Both the position numbers and the translations under genes were made by a program. The notes beneath the pieces were generated by a model. That model had not been told where the DNA came from. It saw nothing but the letters and a program-made list of their open reading frames with translations, and did no database searches. From Microbulbifer marinus (GTDB lineage Bacteria; Pseudomonadota; Gammaproteobacteria; Pseudomonadales; Cellvibrionaceae): 64,000 nucleotides of DNA. Every line of letters begins with the position of its first letter. Positions within the stretch are counted from its first letter, which is position 1. Shown one piece after another: positions 8,186-16,632 of the stretch. The stretch is from the NCBI RefSeq assembly GCF_900107725.1, contig NZ_FNQO01000002.1, positions 186,001-250,000 on the forward strand. Reading direction: 5' to 3'.

Positions 8186-10010
8186 GCTGCCTCTCCGCAT
8201 CCTGAAACTGTAACTCCGCCAGACGCTTGTACAGCGGCGAGATTTCTATAAGTTCTGCGTGTGTGCCCTGCGCGATTAGCTGCCCCTGATCCAGCACCGC
8301 GATACTGTCGGCGTGCAGAATCGTCGCCAGCCGGTGGGCGATGATGATAGTGGTGCGGCCTTTCATCAGTTCCTGCAGCGCCTGCTGTACGTGATATTCA
8401 CTCTCGGCATCCAGCGCGCTGGTGGCTTCATCCAGCAACAAGATCTTCGGGTCTTTCAGAATCGCGCGGGCTATCGCCAGGCGCTGCTTCTGCCCGCCCG
8501 ACAGGCGCGTGCCCTGCTCGCCGAGGTGGCTGTTGTAGCCGTCCGGCAGTTGCTCGATGAACTCATGCGCATGGGCCGCCTTGGCCGCAGCGATGACTTC
8601 TGCATCGCTGGCGTCGGGCCTGCCGTAGCGGATGTTGTACCAGACATCCGCAGTGAACAGTGCCGGCTGCTGGGGCACTACCGCCATCTGTTTGCGCAGA
8701 ATGCCGGTGTCCAGTTCGCGGATGTCCACGCCGTCTAAAGTGATGCGCCCGCCCTGCGGGTCATAGAAGCGCTGCAACAGTTCCAGCAGTGTCGACTTGC
8801 CCGCACCGGACGGCCCGACCAGGGCCAGGCTCTTGCCTTCGGCAACCAACAGGCTCAACCCCCGAATAGCGGGCTGATCGGGACGTGACGGGTAGCTGAA
8901 ATCCACTGCCTCGAAGGCCACTTGGGCTTTGGCATCGTGCAGAGTTTTTGCGGGTTGATCCTCACCTGTACTTACGGGAATGTCGGCCTCCACATTCAAC
9001 AGATCCACCAGCCGCTCGGTGGCACCGGTCGCGCGCTGGAGCTCGCCGTACACTTCGGAAATGGTCGCCACCGCGGATCCCATCAGCATGGCGTAAAACA
9101 CGAAGGCGGCCAGGTCGCCGGCGCTCATGCGCCCGGCAATCATGTCGTTACCGCCAACCCACAGCAGCCCGCTTACGGCGCCAAACATCAGCAGTATCAC
9201 CGAGGCGATCAGCAGGGAGCGCTGGCGTATGCGCCGCTTGGCCACCTGGAATGCGGTTTCCACTTCCCGGCCAAAGGCCTGTTTCTCATGGTCCTCGCGG
9301 GTGTAACTCTGCACGGTCTTGATGTGCTGGATAATCTCGCCGGCATAACTGCCGACATCGGCAATCGAGTCCTGGCTGGCCTTCGACAGGCGGCGCACCC
9401 GGCGGCCATAGAGCACGATCGGCAGCAGCACCAGCGGCACACCGACGAGCACCATCAGGCTCAGCTTTAGATTGGTGAACAGCAACAGGGCCAGTGCACC
9501 GACAAACATCAGCGCACTGCGCAGCGCCATCGAGAAGGAAGTGCCGATGATATGTTGCAGTAGGGTGGTGTCAGTGGTGAGGCGCGACATGATCTCACCA
9601 CTGCGGTTGGTTTCGAAATAACTGGGGTGCAGCGTCACGATATGGTCGAACACCGCTTTGCGCAGGTCCGCCACCACCCGCTCGCCCAACCAGGACACCA
9701 GGTAATGGCGCGCGTAGGTGCCCACCGCCATCAACAGGGCCAGCGCCATCAGAACCAGCACCGCGTTACCCAGGGCCGCACTGGAACCCGCCATAAAACC
9801 CCGATCAACCAGCAGCCTGATCCCCTGGCCGATGGACAGGGTGATGCCCGCCGTAAATACCAGCGCCACCCCCGCCGCCAGCAGGACCTTTTTGTACGGT
9901 CGCATAAACTGCCAGAGTTCCGCCATCATGTCGCGGAAACTCATGCTGGATGAGTTTCTGGCCGGCGCCTCCACGGCTGGGCTGGCAACGGGTTCGGCGG
10001 TATTCGGCAT
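8169..10010 (-). CDS. ABC exporter, fused permease and ATPase (MsbA-related)
   Basis: This 613-residue half-transporter works as a homodimer in the inner membrane. Six transmembrane helices span about residues 40-330. The ATPase follows (about 365-600): Walker A GPSGAGKST, Q-loop VVPQQPALF, signature LSGGQKQRLAIARAIL, Walker B ILLLDEATSALD, H-loop IIIAHR. The first 25 residues are a low-complexity Pro/Ala/Glu tail. It matches the MsbA-related exporter group common in proteobacteria rather than MsbA itself. Its gene is convergent with the ABC-F gene. The substrate is unknown; lipid or peptide export would be typical. Confidence 0.93.
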   Translation of the reverse strand: MPNTAEPVASPAVEAPARNSSSMSFRDMMAELWQFMRPYKKVLLAAGVALVFTAGITLSIGQGIRLLVDRGFMAGSSAALGNAVLVLMALALLMAVGTYARHYLVSWLGERVVADLRKAVFDHIVTLHPSYFETNRSGEIMSRLTTDTTLLQHIIGTSFSMALRSALMFVGALALLLFTNLKLSLMVLVGVPLVLLPIVLYGRRVRRLSKASQDSIADVGSYAGEIIQHIKTVQSYTREDHEKQAFGREVETAFQVAKRRIRQRSLLIASVILLMFGAVSGLLWVGGNDMIAGRMSAGDLAAFVFYAMLMGSAVATISEVYGELQRATGATERLVDLLNVEADIPVSTGEDQPAKTLHDAKAQVAFEAVDFSYPSRPDQPAIRGLSLLVAEGKSLALVGPSGAGKSTLLELLQRFYDPQGGRITLDGVDIRELDTGILRKQMAVVPQQPALFTADVWYNIRYGRPDASDAEVIAAAKAAHAHEFIEQLPDGYNSHLGEQGTRLSGGQKQRLAIARAILKDPKILLLDEATSALDAESEYHVQQALQELMKGRTTIIIAHRLATILHADSIAVLDQGQLIAQGTHAELIEISPLYKRLAELQFQDAERQQPAVD

Positions 10011-10222
10011 AAACGTCTACTTGTCAGAGCGGGATGGCATCAATATATGGGGGTAGGTAGGCGCTTTGGCAAGCGTAGTGTCCTAGCTCGCCCGGCAACT
10101 GTGACAACGGTCCTAAGCAGGTTTGACCTACAGTTGCAGTAGATTCGCGCTCCATTGAGTCCGTACAATCGCACCATTCCATTGGTTATGCCGGCGAGTT
10201 CCCGGCCAGGTAGTCCATCAAG

Positions 10223-10465
10223 ATGCCCGATTCCCAACCCAACAACCCGCTCCACGGTGTCACGCTGGCCACCATCGTTGAAGAGCTGGAGGCGCACTAC
10301 GGCTGGGATGGGCTGGCGGAGCGAATCGATATCAACTGCTTCAAGAGCGACCCGTCCTTGAAGTCCAGCCTCAAGTTTCTGCGCAGAACGCCCTGGGCAC
10401 GCAGCAAGGTAGAGGCCCTGTACATCGCGACTTTCAGCAAGCCAAACCCCTGGGGTGAGCGCTGA
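10223..10465 (+). CDS. VF530-type DNA-binding protein (DUF2132)
   Basis: This 80-residue protein matches the short VF530 family throughout: [20 protein letters not shown], then [24 protein letters not shown], then KVEALY. Family members are small, basic helical proteins with a proposed double-stranded-DNA-binding role, known mainly from a structural study. Upstream, 10011-10222 holds no gene that I can see. It stands alone, 120 nt before a PH-domain gene on the same strand. Confidence 0.9.
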   Translation: MPDSQPNNPLHGVTLATIVEELEAHYGWDGLAERIDINCFKSDPSLKSSLKFLRRTPWARSKVEALYIATFSKPNPWGER

Positions 10466-10585
10466 CCTGCCACTCCACTCGCCCTGCCTGAACCACGTCA
10501 ACTCGCTACGATTGGCGCGCTGGCATTTCGGAATTGTCCGTATGAAAATGCCGGTGAAAACTCAGAATACGGAAATCCGCCCCTA

Positions 10586-10954
10586 ATGATCGACTTTGAA
10601 AATAAAAGCCTGTTCAAGCTTAAACAGAACCCGGCCTACGCGGAAAAGGTAGCCCCGCTGCTGCTGGACGGCGAGGAAGTGCTGGACTCGTTCAAGTCCA
10701 TGCGCGACGGCGTGGTATTTACCAGCAAGCGCATTATCGCCGTCAATGTGCAGGGCATTACCGGCAGCAAGAAGGATTTCACTTCGCTGCCCTACAAGAA
10801 TATCGTCGCCTACTCCGTAGAGACCTCCGGCACCCTGGATATCGACAGCGAGCTGGAACTGTATTTCTCCTCGCTCGGCAAAGTGCGCTTCGAGTTCAGC
10901 GGCAAGTCGCGGATTGTGGATATCGCACACTATATCGGGCGCTACGCGCTGTAA
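10586..10954 (+). CDS. Bacterial PH-domain protein
   Basis: The protein is 122 residues. The motif VVFTSKRIIAVNVQGITGSKKDFTSLPYKNI is the central strand set of bacterial pleckstrin-homology domains (DUF1696/bPH type), followed by the closing helix (IVDIAHYIG). No signal peptide or membrane segment is visible, so it is probably cytoplasmic and oligomeric like other family members. Function is unknown; some members respond to stress. It ends at a strong two-way terminator. Confidence 0.88.
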   Translation: MIDFENKSLFKLKQNPAYAEKVAPLLLDGEEVLDSFKSMRDGVVFTSKRIIAVNVQGITGSKKDFTSLPYKNIVAYSVETSGTLDIDSELELYFSSLGKVRFEFSGKSRIVDIAHYIGRYAL

Positions 10955-10956
10955 TT

Positions 10957-10997
10957 AAAAAAGCAGGTGCCGAGTTGCTACCCGGCACCTGCCTTTT
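10957..10997. terminator. Bidirectional intrinsic terminator
   Basis: GCAGGTGCCG (10963-10972) pairs exactly with CGGCACCTGC (10983-10992). It is followed by CTTTT on the plus strand and preceded by a run of six A (10957-10962), which gives a U-tract for the minus-strand VOC gene. It lies between two convergent genes. Confidence 0.88.
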
Positions 10998-11032
10998 GGT
11001 TACCACACAAGCTTTCAGCGCGAAGAGTCAGC

Positions 11033-11449
11033 CTACCGGAACATCAACTCCGGATTCACCATCGACTTCATCTCCAGGATATTGCCGTTCGGATCCTCGA
11101 TAAAGAACGTCTCCTGCTCGTACTCGTTACCGACAAAGCGGCGGTAGGGCTTGTCCAGATACTCCAGCCCCGCGGCTTCGATGCGGCGCTTCAGCGCCTG
11201 GAACTCATCATCCGGCAGATGGATGCCGAAGTGCGGCACCGCCACCTCGCCCATATCCACCTTGTGGCGCACGTTGGGCAGCTGCTCTTCGCTCTGGTGC
11301 AGGGTCAGCTCATTACCCCAGAAGTCGATGTCGACCCAGCGCCCCTCTTCGCTGTTACCGGTCTTGCAGCCCAGCACCTCGCAATAGAAGATCTTGGCCT
11401 TTTCCAGATCACCGGCGGGAATCGCCAAGTGTAAGCAATTAGATTTCAT
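11033..11449 (-). CDS. VOC family protein, extradiol-dioxygenase/glyoxalase type
   Basis: This 138-residue protein opens with CLHLAIPAGDLEKAKIFYCEVLG (His as first metal ligand) and includes LTLHQ, VPHFGIHLPDDEF (second His) and a closing FIEDPNGNILEMKSM (Glu ligand). All metal ligands of the fold are therefore present, unlike the VOC protein at 1928. A cytosolic metal-dependent small-molecule enzyme is likely; the substrate cannot be assigned. The region upstream (11450-11598) is AT-rich and would hold the divergent promoters for this gene and the permease. Confidence 0.9.
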   Translation of the reverse strand: MKSNCLHLAIPAGDLEKAKIFYCEVLGCKTGNSEEGRWVDIDFWGNELTLHQSEEQLPNVRHKVDMGEVAVPHFGIHLPDDEFQALKRRIEAAGLEYLDKPYRRFVGNEYEQETFFIEDPNGNILEMKSMVNPELMFR

Positions 11450-11598
11450 ACATACTCCAGAAATTTATTATTCTTGAAATAATTCGTATCTGACAAAAAG
11501 TTTGACGCAATATTTATCCTCAATAGATACGGCGTTCACGCAAGAAACGTAGCAAAATTTGCCCGTTTTCCCAACAATTCATTTCGTAGAGGAATTGC

Positions 11599-12804
11599 GT
11601 GCCAGACCCCGTCGCCCTGAAACGCTCCCTGTCCCTGCCGGTGACCAGCTTCTACGGCATCGGCACGATTATCGGTGCGGGCATCTATGTACTGATCGGC
11701 AAAGTCGGGGCGGTGGCGGGACTGTTTCTGCCCTATGCCTTCCTGCTGGCCGGCATCATCGCCGCACTGACCGCGCTGTCCTACGCGGAGCTGTCCTCCC
11801 GCTTTCCACACAGCGCCGGCTCCGCCGCCTATATCCAGAATGCGTGGCAGCGGCGCTGGCTGGCGCAGCTGGTCGGCTTCCTGGTTGCGGTTACCGGTAT
11901 CGTCTCGGCGGCGACGATCGCCAACGGCTTCGTCGGCTACCTCGCGCTCTTTATCCAGATACCGGACTACCTCGCCATCACGCTGCTGGTTGCGCTGCTG
12001 ACGCTGATCGCGCTGTGGGGCATCAACGAATCCGCGCTGACGGTGACTGTCGTCACGCTGATCGAGGTGGGCGGCCTGCTGTTTGTGATCTATGTCTGCC
12101 GCCAGGCACCCGTAGCCAATGCGTGGAATCAGATCTTTGCGTTTCCCGACACGGGCGCCTGGGCCGGCGTGCTGGTGGGCAGCTTTCTCGCCTTCTATGC
12201 GTTTATCGGCTTCGAGGACATGGTCAATCTGGCCGAGGAGGTCAGGAACCCGCGCAGGACATTGCCGCGGGCAATAATGATCGCCATCGGCGTATCGACA
12301 CTGTTGTACATGGTCGTCGCTGCGCTGGCGGTGCGCACGCTGCCGGTGCCCGAACTGGCGCAGAGTGCGGCGCCACTGGCCACCATGGTCACCAATGCCG
12401 GCCATTCGACCAATTTTATCGGCATCATCAGCATGTTTGCGGTCGTCAACGGTGCGCTGGTGCAGATCATCATGGCGTCGCGGCTGCTGTACGGTATGGC
12501 GAAGAGGAACCTGGCCCCACAGATTTTTGCCGGCATCAGTGCGCGAACCCAGACGCCGGTGGTTTCCACAGTTCTGGTTGGTGGAATTATCCTGGTGTTC
12601 GCGCTGTGGCTGCCGCTGACGGTGCTGGCGAAAATCACCGCCTTTATCATGCTGGTGATCTTCTCGCTGGTTAACCTGTCCCTGTTTGCCATCAAGGTGC
12701 GCGGCGGCGAGACAGAAGCCGGGGTGATCCGCTATCCGATCGCGTTTCCGGCGCTGGCTTTTCTGCTGTGCGTTGCGCTGATTGGTTTTCAGTTAATTGC
12801 CTGA
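11599..12804 (+). CDS. APC family amino acid permease
   Basis: This 401-residue inner-membrane transporter has about 12 transmembrane helices. The N-terminal FYGIGTIIGAGIYVLIG is the APC-superfamily helix-1 motif with the unwound GIG substrate site. AFIGFEDMVNLAEEVRNPRRTLPRAI is the conserved helix-6/loop motif. The start is GTG at 11599, with AGAGGAATTGC upstream. It likely imports amino acids or polyamines by proton symport; the exact substrate is not visible. It is followed on the same strand after 85 nt by the zinc-type dehydrogenase. Confidence 0.92.
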   Translation: MPDPVALKRSLSLPVTSFYGIGTIIGAGIYVLIGKVGAVAGLFLPYAFLLAGIIAALTALSYAELSSRFPHSAGSAAYIQNAWQRRWLAQLVGFLVAVTGIVSAATIANGFVGYLALFIQIPDYLAITLLVALLTLIALWGINESALTVTVVTLIEVGGLLFVIYVCRQAPVANAWNQIFAFPDTGAWAGVLVGSFLAFYAFIGFEDMVNLAEEVRNPRRTLPRAIMIAIGVSTLLYMVVAALAVRTLPVPELAQSAAPLATMVTNAGHSTNFIGIISMFAVVNGALVQIIMASRLLYGMAKRNLAPQIFAGISARTQTPVVSTVLVGGIILVFALWLPLTVLAKITAFIMLVIFSLVNLSLFAIKVRGGETEAGVIRYPIAFPALAFLLCVALIGFQLIA

Positions 12805-12889
12805 GTGACAAAGTGCCTTGAGGCAGGCGTTCCTGGCGAGCCCCCAGTGTCTAGTATTCACCCATCGAACAAACCGCGGGAGAAATTCC

Positions 12890-13918
12890 ATGAAAGCCGT
12901 AGGCTACCGCCAATCCCTGCCAATCACCGATGCCGACTCCCTGATGGACATAGAGCTGCCGCAGCCCGTCGCCAGCGGACACGACCTGCTGGTGAAGATC
13001 AGGGCGATTGCGGTCAACCCGGTGGACTTCAAGGTGCGCAAGCGGGCCGCACCGGCAGAGGGCGAGCACAAGGTGCTCGGCTGGGACGCCGTGGGCGAGG
13101 TAGTTGCCACCGGCGACAAGGTGAGCCTGTTCCAGCCTGGCGACGCGGTCTTTTACGCCGGCGACCTGAACCGGCAGGGCAGCAACGCCGAGTTCCAGCT
13201 GGTGGATGAGCGCATCGTCGGCCGCAAGCCCAGCAGCCTGTCCGATGCGGAAGCGGCGGCGCTGCCGCTGACGACAATCACGGCCTGGGAAATGCTGTTC
13301 GAGCACCTGGGCATCCAGCGACAATCCGCAGGCGCCAGCGGGCAATCCGAAGAGGTAATTCTGGTGATCGGCGCGGCCGGCGGGGTGGGCTCCATCCTGC
13401 TGCAGCTGGCCCGGGCACTGACCGGCGCCACGCTGATTGCCACCGCGTCCCGGGAAAGCTCCAGTGAGTGGGTGAAGAAACTCGGTGCACATCACGTGGT
13501 GGACCATACCAAACCCTTGCAGCCGCAGATCGAGGCGCTGGGCATAGGCCCGGTTACCCACGTCGCCAGCCTGCACCGCACCGACAGTTACTTCGAGACG
13601 TTTATCGATCTGTTGGCGCCCTTCGGCAAGATCGCGATGATCGATGATCCGGAAAAACCGCTGGATGTGATGAAGATGAAACCCAAGAGCCTGTCGCTGC
13701 ACATCGAGTTCATGTTCGCACGTTCGATGTTCCAGGCCGCGGATATGGACGAACAGGGAAAGCTCCTGAACCGGCTGTCGGATCTCGTCGACCAGGGTCT
13801 GGTGCAGACCACCATCGGCAAGAACCTCGGCACCATCAACGCAGAACACCTGCGCGCCGCACATGAGGAACTGGAATCCGGGCGGGCGATCGGCAAGATT
13901 GTGCTGGAAGGTTTCTGA
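12890..13918 (+). CDS. Zinc-binding-type alcohol dehydrogenase family protein (quinone oxidoreductase-like)
   Basis: The protein is 342 residues from the ATG at 12890, which has GGGAGA seven bases upstream; an earlier in-frame ATG at 12818 would add residues with no family match. The GroES-like N-domain (about 25-120) is followed by a Rossmann domain with VIGAAGGVGSILLQLA. The catalytic and structural zinc cysteines are missing, so it is an NADPH-dependent quinone or enone reductase type of medium-chain dehydrogenase. DMDEQGKLLNRLSDLVDQG and a conserved tail match the 'zinc-binding alcohol dehydrogenase family' subgroup. Confidence 0.9.
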   Translation: MKAVGYRQSLPITDADSLMDIELPQPVASGHDLLVKIRAIAVNPVDFKVRKRAAPAEGEHKVLGWDAVGEVVATGDKVSLFQPGDAVFYAGDLNRQGSNAEFQLVDERIVGRKPSSLSDAEAAALPLTTITAWEMLFEHLGIQRQSAGASGQSEEVILVIGAAGGVGSILLQLARALTGATLIATASRESSSEWVKKLGAHHVVDHTKPLQPQIEALGIGPVTHVASLHRTDSYFETFIDLLAPFGKIAMIDDPEKPLDVMKMKPKSLSLHIEFMFARSMFQAADMDEQGKLLNRLSDLVDQGLVQTTIGKNLGTINAEHLRAAHEELESGRAIGKIVLEGF

Positions 13919-13951
13919 GCAATAGTGCGCAGAATGTTTCCAGCAAGGGAC

Positions 13952-13983
13952 AGAACCAGGTCGAATCTGCCTGGTTCTTTTTT
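13952..13983 (+). terminator. Intrinsic terminator after the alcohol dehydrogenase gene
   Basis: AGAACCAGG (13952-13960) pairs with CCTGGTTCT (13970-13978) across a 9-nt loop, followed immediately by a run of T. It lies 34 nt beyond the stop codon and before the convergent GST gene. Confidence 0.9.
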
Positions 13984-14013
13984 ATCTGATCGCACTTGCT
14001 CGCAAGCAGTCAG

Positions 14014-14703
14014 CTACTCAATCATCTTCCGCAAGGATTTCTCAATCTGCCCGCCGCAATAGCCGTTGCCTAACTCTTCTCTTTGCGCGCCAAGAAACCG
14101 CTTGATCGCCGGACGCGCTTCGATTCTGTGGCAGAGGTTGGCGATTTGTGGGGCGTTTTCCTGCAGGTCTTCCTTCAGTTGCGGGAATGAATGAATCATG
14201 GTTCCGAACAGCGCCGTCGTGGCGATATCGGCAACAGTAAGTGTGGCGCCGAGCATAAATCCCTTGTCGCCCTTGAGGCCGTGCTCCAGCCCGGTCCTTT
14301 CAAAGACCTTCATCCAGTCGGGCAGGCGGGAATAGCGGAATTCCTCCCAATCACTTTTTTCCCACATCGCCATGCCGTTGAAGTTGGTGATCTCCATCAG
14401 CACATCGTTGCTGTCCAGGATCGTTTTCAGCGCAAGCGTGTGAGTCTCGGCGCGCTTGGGCAGGTAGTCATATTCCCTGCCCAGGTGCATCAGGATCGCG
14501 GGCATCTGCGCGAAATAGGTTTTGCTTTTGCACTCGTACAGATACGGCGGCGCCATGCCGGGATTCTTAATTTTCAGGCTGCGCTCTGGATAGAGTTCAG
14601 TGGCGTCATGCCTTTCGTATTTGGCCCCGACCTCTTCCAGGAAGAGCTGGATGAAGTTGCCGCGGAATGGTAAATCCCAGTAATAGAGCTTGTAGTCCAA
14701 CAT
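14014..14703 (-). CDS. Glutathione S-transferase-like protein
   Basis: This 229-residue protein has a GST layout resembling the eukaryotic Sigma/Mu-type or 'glutathione S-transferase, C-terminal' family. It opens with YKLYYWDLPFRGNFIQLFLEE, with Tyr near the start and the family Arg. KNPGMAPPYLY matches the cis-Pro region, and FAQMPAILMHLGREYD replaces the usual ESxAI with QMPAI, as in Sigma/Mu-type GSTs. The C-terminal domain includes FMLGATLTVADIATTALFG. It ends in a basic tail. It shares little with the GST at 2443 and appears unrelated by duplication. Confidence 0.88.
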   Translation of the reverse strand: MLDYKLYYWDLPFRGNFIQLFLEEVGAKYERHDATELYPERSLKIKNPGMAPPYLYECKSKTYFAQMPAILMHLGREYDYLPKRAETHTLALKTILDSNDVLMEITNFNGMAMWEKSDWEEFRYSRLPDWMKVFERTGLEHGLKGDKGFMLGATLTVADIATTALFGTMIHSFPQLKEDLQENAPQIANLCHRIEARPAIKRFLGAQREELGNGYCGGQIEKSLRKMIE

Positions 14704-15084
14704 GGCCTCCCCCTGGCTCGCGCGGGTGGGAATATAAAAGCAGTGGTCAGCGCTTTGCCGCTCGCAGAATCGGAAATTTGAAGCGTAGCAGACACCCTGC
14801 GATATTTGGCCGGCGCAAGAAGTGGCATAGGAATCATTACCAAGCGGCTCGCCAGCACTTTATATCTCTCGTGGCTCACTACCGGGAAACACCGTACAAA
14901 CTCAAGTAACGCTAATGAGGCGCCATTCTTTCCGCACTACTGTGCTTTGGCACGTCACTCACTCGCTGGGCTTACCGCCCGTGTATATATTCGTGCCGTG
15001 GTATTCGGCCCGCCCCGGGGCAACTCCCCGTATGTGCCGGGCGCTGTAACACAGATGTTTCAGCCAACAATAAGGAGATTGACC
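14704..15084. other. Divergent intergenic region, no gene seen
   Basis: This 381-nt stretch lies between the start codons of the GST-like gene (minus) and the DUF4242 gene (plus). It contains frequent stops in all frames, no recognisable RNA and no long palindrome. It must hold the two divergent promoters, but I cannot place their elements with confidence. Confidence 0.4.
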
Positions 15085-15357
15085 ATGCCTAAGTTTGTGA
15101 TCGAACGGGAAATTCCCGGAGCAGGAAACCTGACCAAAGAAGATCTTCAGGGAATCTCGCAGAAATCCTGCGGTGTATTGAAAGAGCTGGGGCCGTCGGT
15201 ACAGTGGCTGCAGAGCTATGTCACCGAGGACAAGGTTTACTGTGTATATATTGCCCCCAACAAGGAAGCCGTCATCAGTCATGCAGAAATGGGTGGCTTC
15301 CCGGCGAATGCCGTCTCGGAAGTCACCAGTGTGATCGACCCGGTAACCGCCGAATAG
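15085..15357 (+). CDS. DUF4242 family protein
   Basis: This 90-residue protein matches DUF4242 (nickel-binding-like/SCO4226-like) along its length: KFVIEREIPGAGNLTKEDL at the start, then GPSVQWLQSYVTEDKVYCVYIAPNKEAV, and a C-terminal HAEMGGFPANAVSEV. Family members are small ferredoxin-fold proteins and some bind nickel. Here a His in SHAEMGG and a Cys in KVYCVY could be ligands. The start at 15085 has AAGGAG upstream at ideal spacing. An in-frame extension upstream to 14806 is not coding-like. Confidence 0.88.
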   Translation: MPKFVIEREIPGAGNLTKEDLQGISQKSCGVLKELGPSVQWLQSYVTEDKVYCVYIAPNKEAVISHAEMGGFPANAVSEVTSVIDPVTAE

Positions 15358-15819
15358 TAGCGCAATCCAGACTCGGGGCCCGCTGCTATTGCGGCGGGCT
15401 CCGGACGTCTCCTCTAGACAAGCCTATCGGCTTCGACGCCCGATCTCGCCAACGGCAGTGGGGCCGCCCCCCAGCTGTTTAACGCCGCCATACAATCTTG
15501 CATCGCGTACAAACGCCGAGGGCAGGCGACTATTGCTGTCGGCCCTGAAATTTATGCGCACACAACGGACCGTTACTAGATCAATTTCCCACCCAAACCA
15601 TTCAGACTCACCGATAAAGAATTAAATTTCTTAATTTTATTTTCTATAGAAATTTATTGCCTTTTGGCCGGCAAATTAAGCCTTATATCGGCCGGAAAAA
15701 AATTGGAAAACTGGTCACGATTCCTGTAAATTCCGCGCTCATTTTTTAACCATCCGCCAGCGGCACCTGTCTACAGCCGCGCGGGGCAGCCCCGCTTAAT
15801 CGCAGTAATTGAGGTAACC
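15358..15819. other. AT-rich regulatory intergenic region before the Tsx-like gene
   Basis: There is no gene in these 462 nt. A GC hairpin near 15378-15405 (GGGCCCGC...GCGGGCTCC, with one G-T pair) may end the DUF4242 transcript. From about 15600 the DNA becomes strongly AT-rich with nested inverted repeats, suiting a regulated promoter for the porin gene. Confidence 0.45.
15623..15656. promoter_or_regulatory. Candidate operator: nested inverted repeats upstream of the Tsx-like gene
   Basis: TAAATTTCT (15623-15631) and AGAAATTTA (15648-15656) are exact inverted copies. Within them lies the perfect 12-nt palindrome TTTCTATAGAAA (15641-15652). They sit about 165 nt upstream of the porin start. 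The regulator is unknown; chance occurrence in AT-rich DNA cannot be excluded. Confidence 0.4.
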
Positions 15820-16605
15820 GTGAACCTGTCCAAGTCCCTGCTCTTTATTACCGCCGGCCTGGCTTCGTTAGCGGCGAACGCCGAAGTGCTCTGGCAAGAC
15901 AACAGCCTGAGCCTGCTGAGCGGCAGCGACTACAAGGTCAACTACAGCCTCGGCACCGACGACTCCAGCCGCACGGTGGTGACCTATGAGCACGTCAGCG
16001 GCCACAGCTGGGGCGACTTCTTTATGTTCGCCGATTACCTGACTTCAAGCGCCGGCTCCGACGAGCTGTACACCGAGGTATCGCCGCGTCTGAGCCTGGG
16101 CAAGCTGAGCGGCCGCGAGCTGGCCTTCGGCCCGGTAAAGGATGTGCTGCTGGCCTCCACGCTGGAATTCGGCAACTTCGATGATCCGGATCACCTGACC
16201 GCGACCGGCCCGCATTTCACCAACAAACTGGCCGGCGTCGGTTTTGACCTGGCGGTGCCGGGCTTCTCCTTTGTACAGGCGAACGTCTACCACCGCGACA
16301 ACGACGACAAAGCCAGTAACGAGCAGCTGACCCTGGTGTGGGGCCTGCCGTTTAGCCTGGGCAGCGCGGACTTCCTCTACGACGGCTTTATCGACTGGAC
16401 CAGTGCGTCAGCGGATGCGCACCCGAGTATGAACTTCACCTCCCAGCTGAAGTGGGATGTAGGCGCCCAGTGGGGCCAGCCGAAGAGCCTGTATGCCGGT
16501 ATCGAATACGTGCACTGGGATGACAAGTTCGGCATCGAGGACGGCACCTTCGGTATCGATTCCAATGAGCGCAACGTGAACCTGCTGGTGAAATATCACT
16601 TCTGA
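15820..16605 (+). CDS. Outer-membrane nucleoside-specific channel, OmpK/Tsx family
   Basis: This 261-residue precursor starts at GTG, with GAGGTAACC upstream. The signal peptide is residues 1-20, with cleavage after LAANA. The mature protein alternates polar and hydrophobic residues as in a 12-strand beta barrel. It shows the family features SGHSWGDFFMFADY near residue 62 and a C-terminal YHF, the outer-membrane assembly signal. Tsx-like channels pass nucleosides. The next two genes, a purine permease and a phosphoribosyltransferase, follow at 27 and 11 nt, so a nucleoside/purine role is well supported by context. Confidence 0.92.
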   Translation: MNLSKSLLFITAGLASLAANAEVLWQDNSLSLLSGSDYKVNYSLGTDDSSRTVVTYEHVSGHSWGDFFMFADYLTSSAGSDELYTEVSPRLSLGKLSGRELAFGPVKDVLLASTLEFGNFDDPDHLTATGPHFTNKLAGVGFDLAVPGFSFVQANVYHRDNDDKASNEQLTLVWGLPFSLGSADFLYDGFIDWTSASADAHPSMNFTSQLKWDVGAQWGQPKSLYAGIEYVHWDDKFGIEDGTFGIDSNERNVNLLVKYHF

Positions 16606-16632
16606 TCCTGAATTCTGCTACTGGGCACGCAC

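Noticed and set aside
15378-15405. Riboswitch-like hairpin after the DUF4242 gene
   Set aside because: It is a simple GC hairpin with one wobble pair and no aptamer features; best read as a weak terminator.
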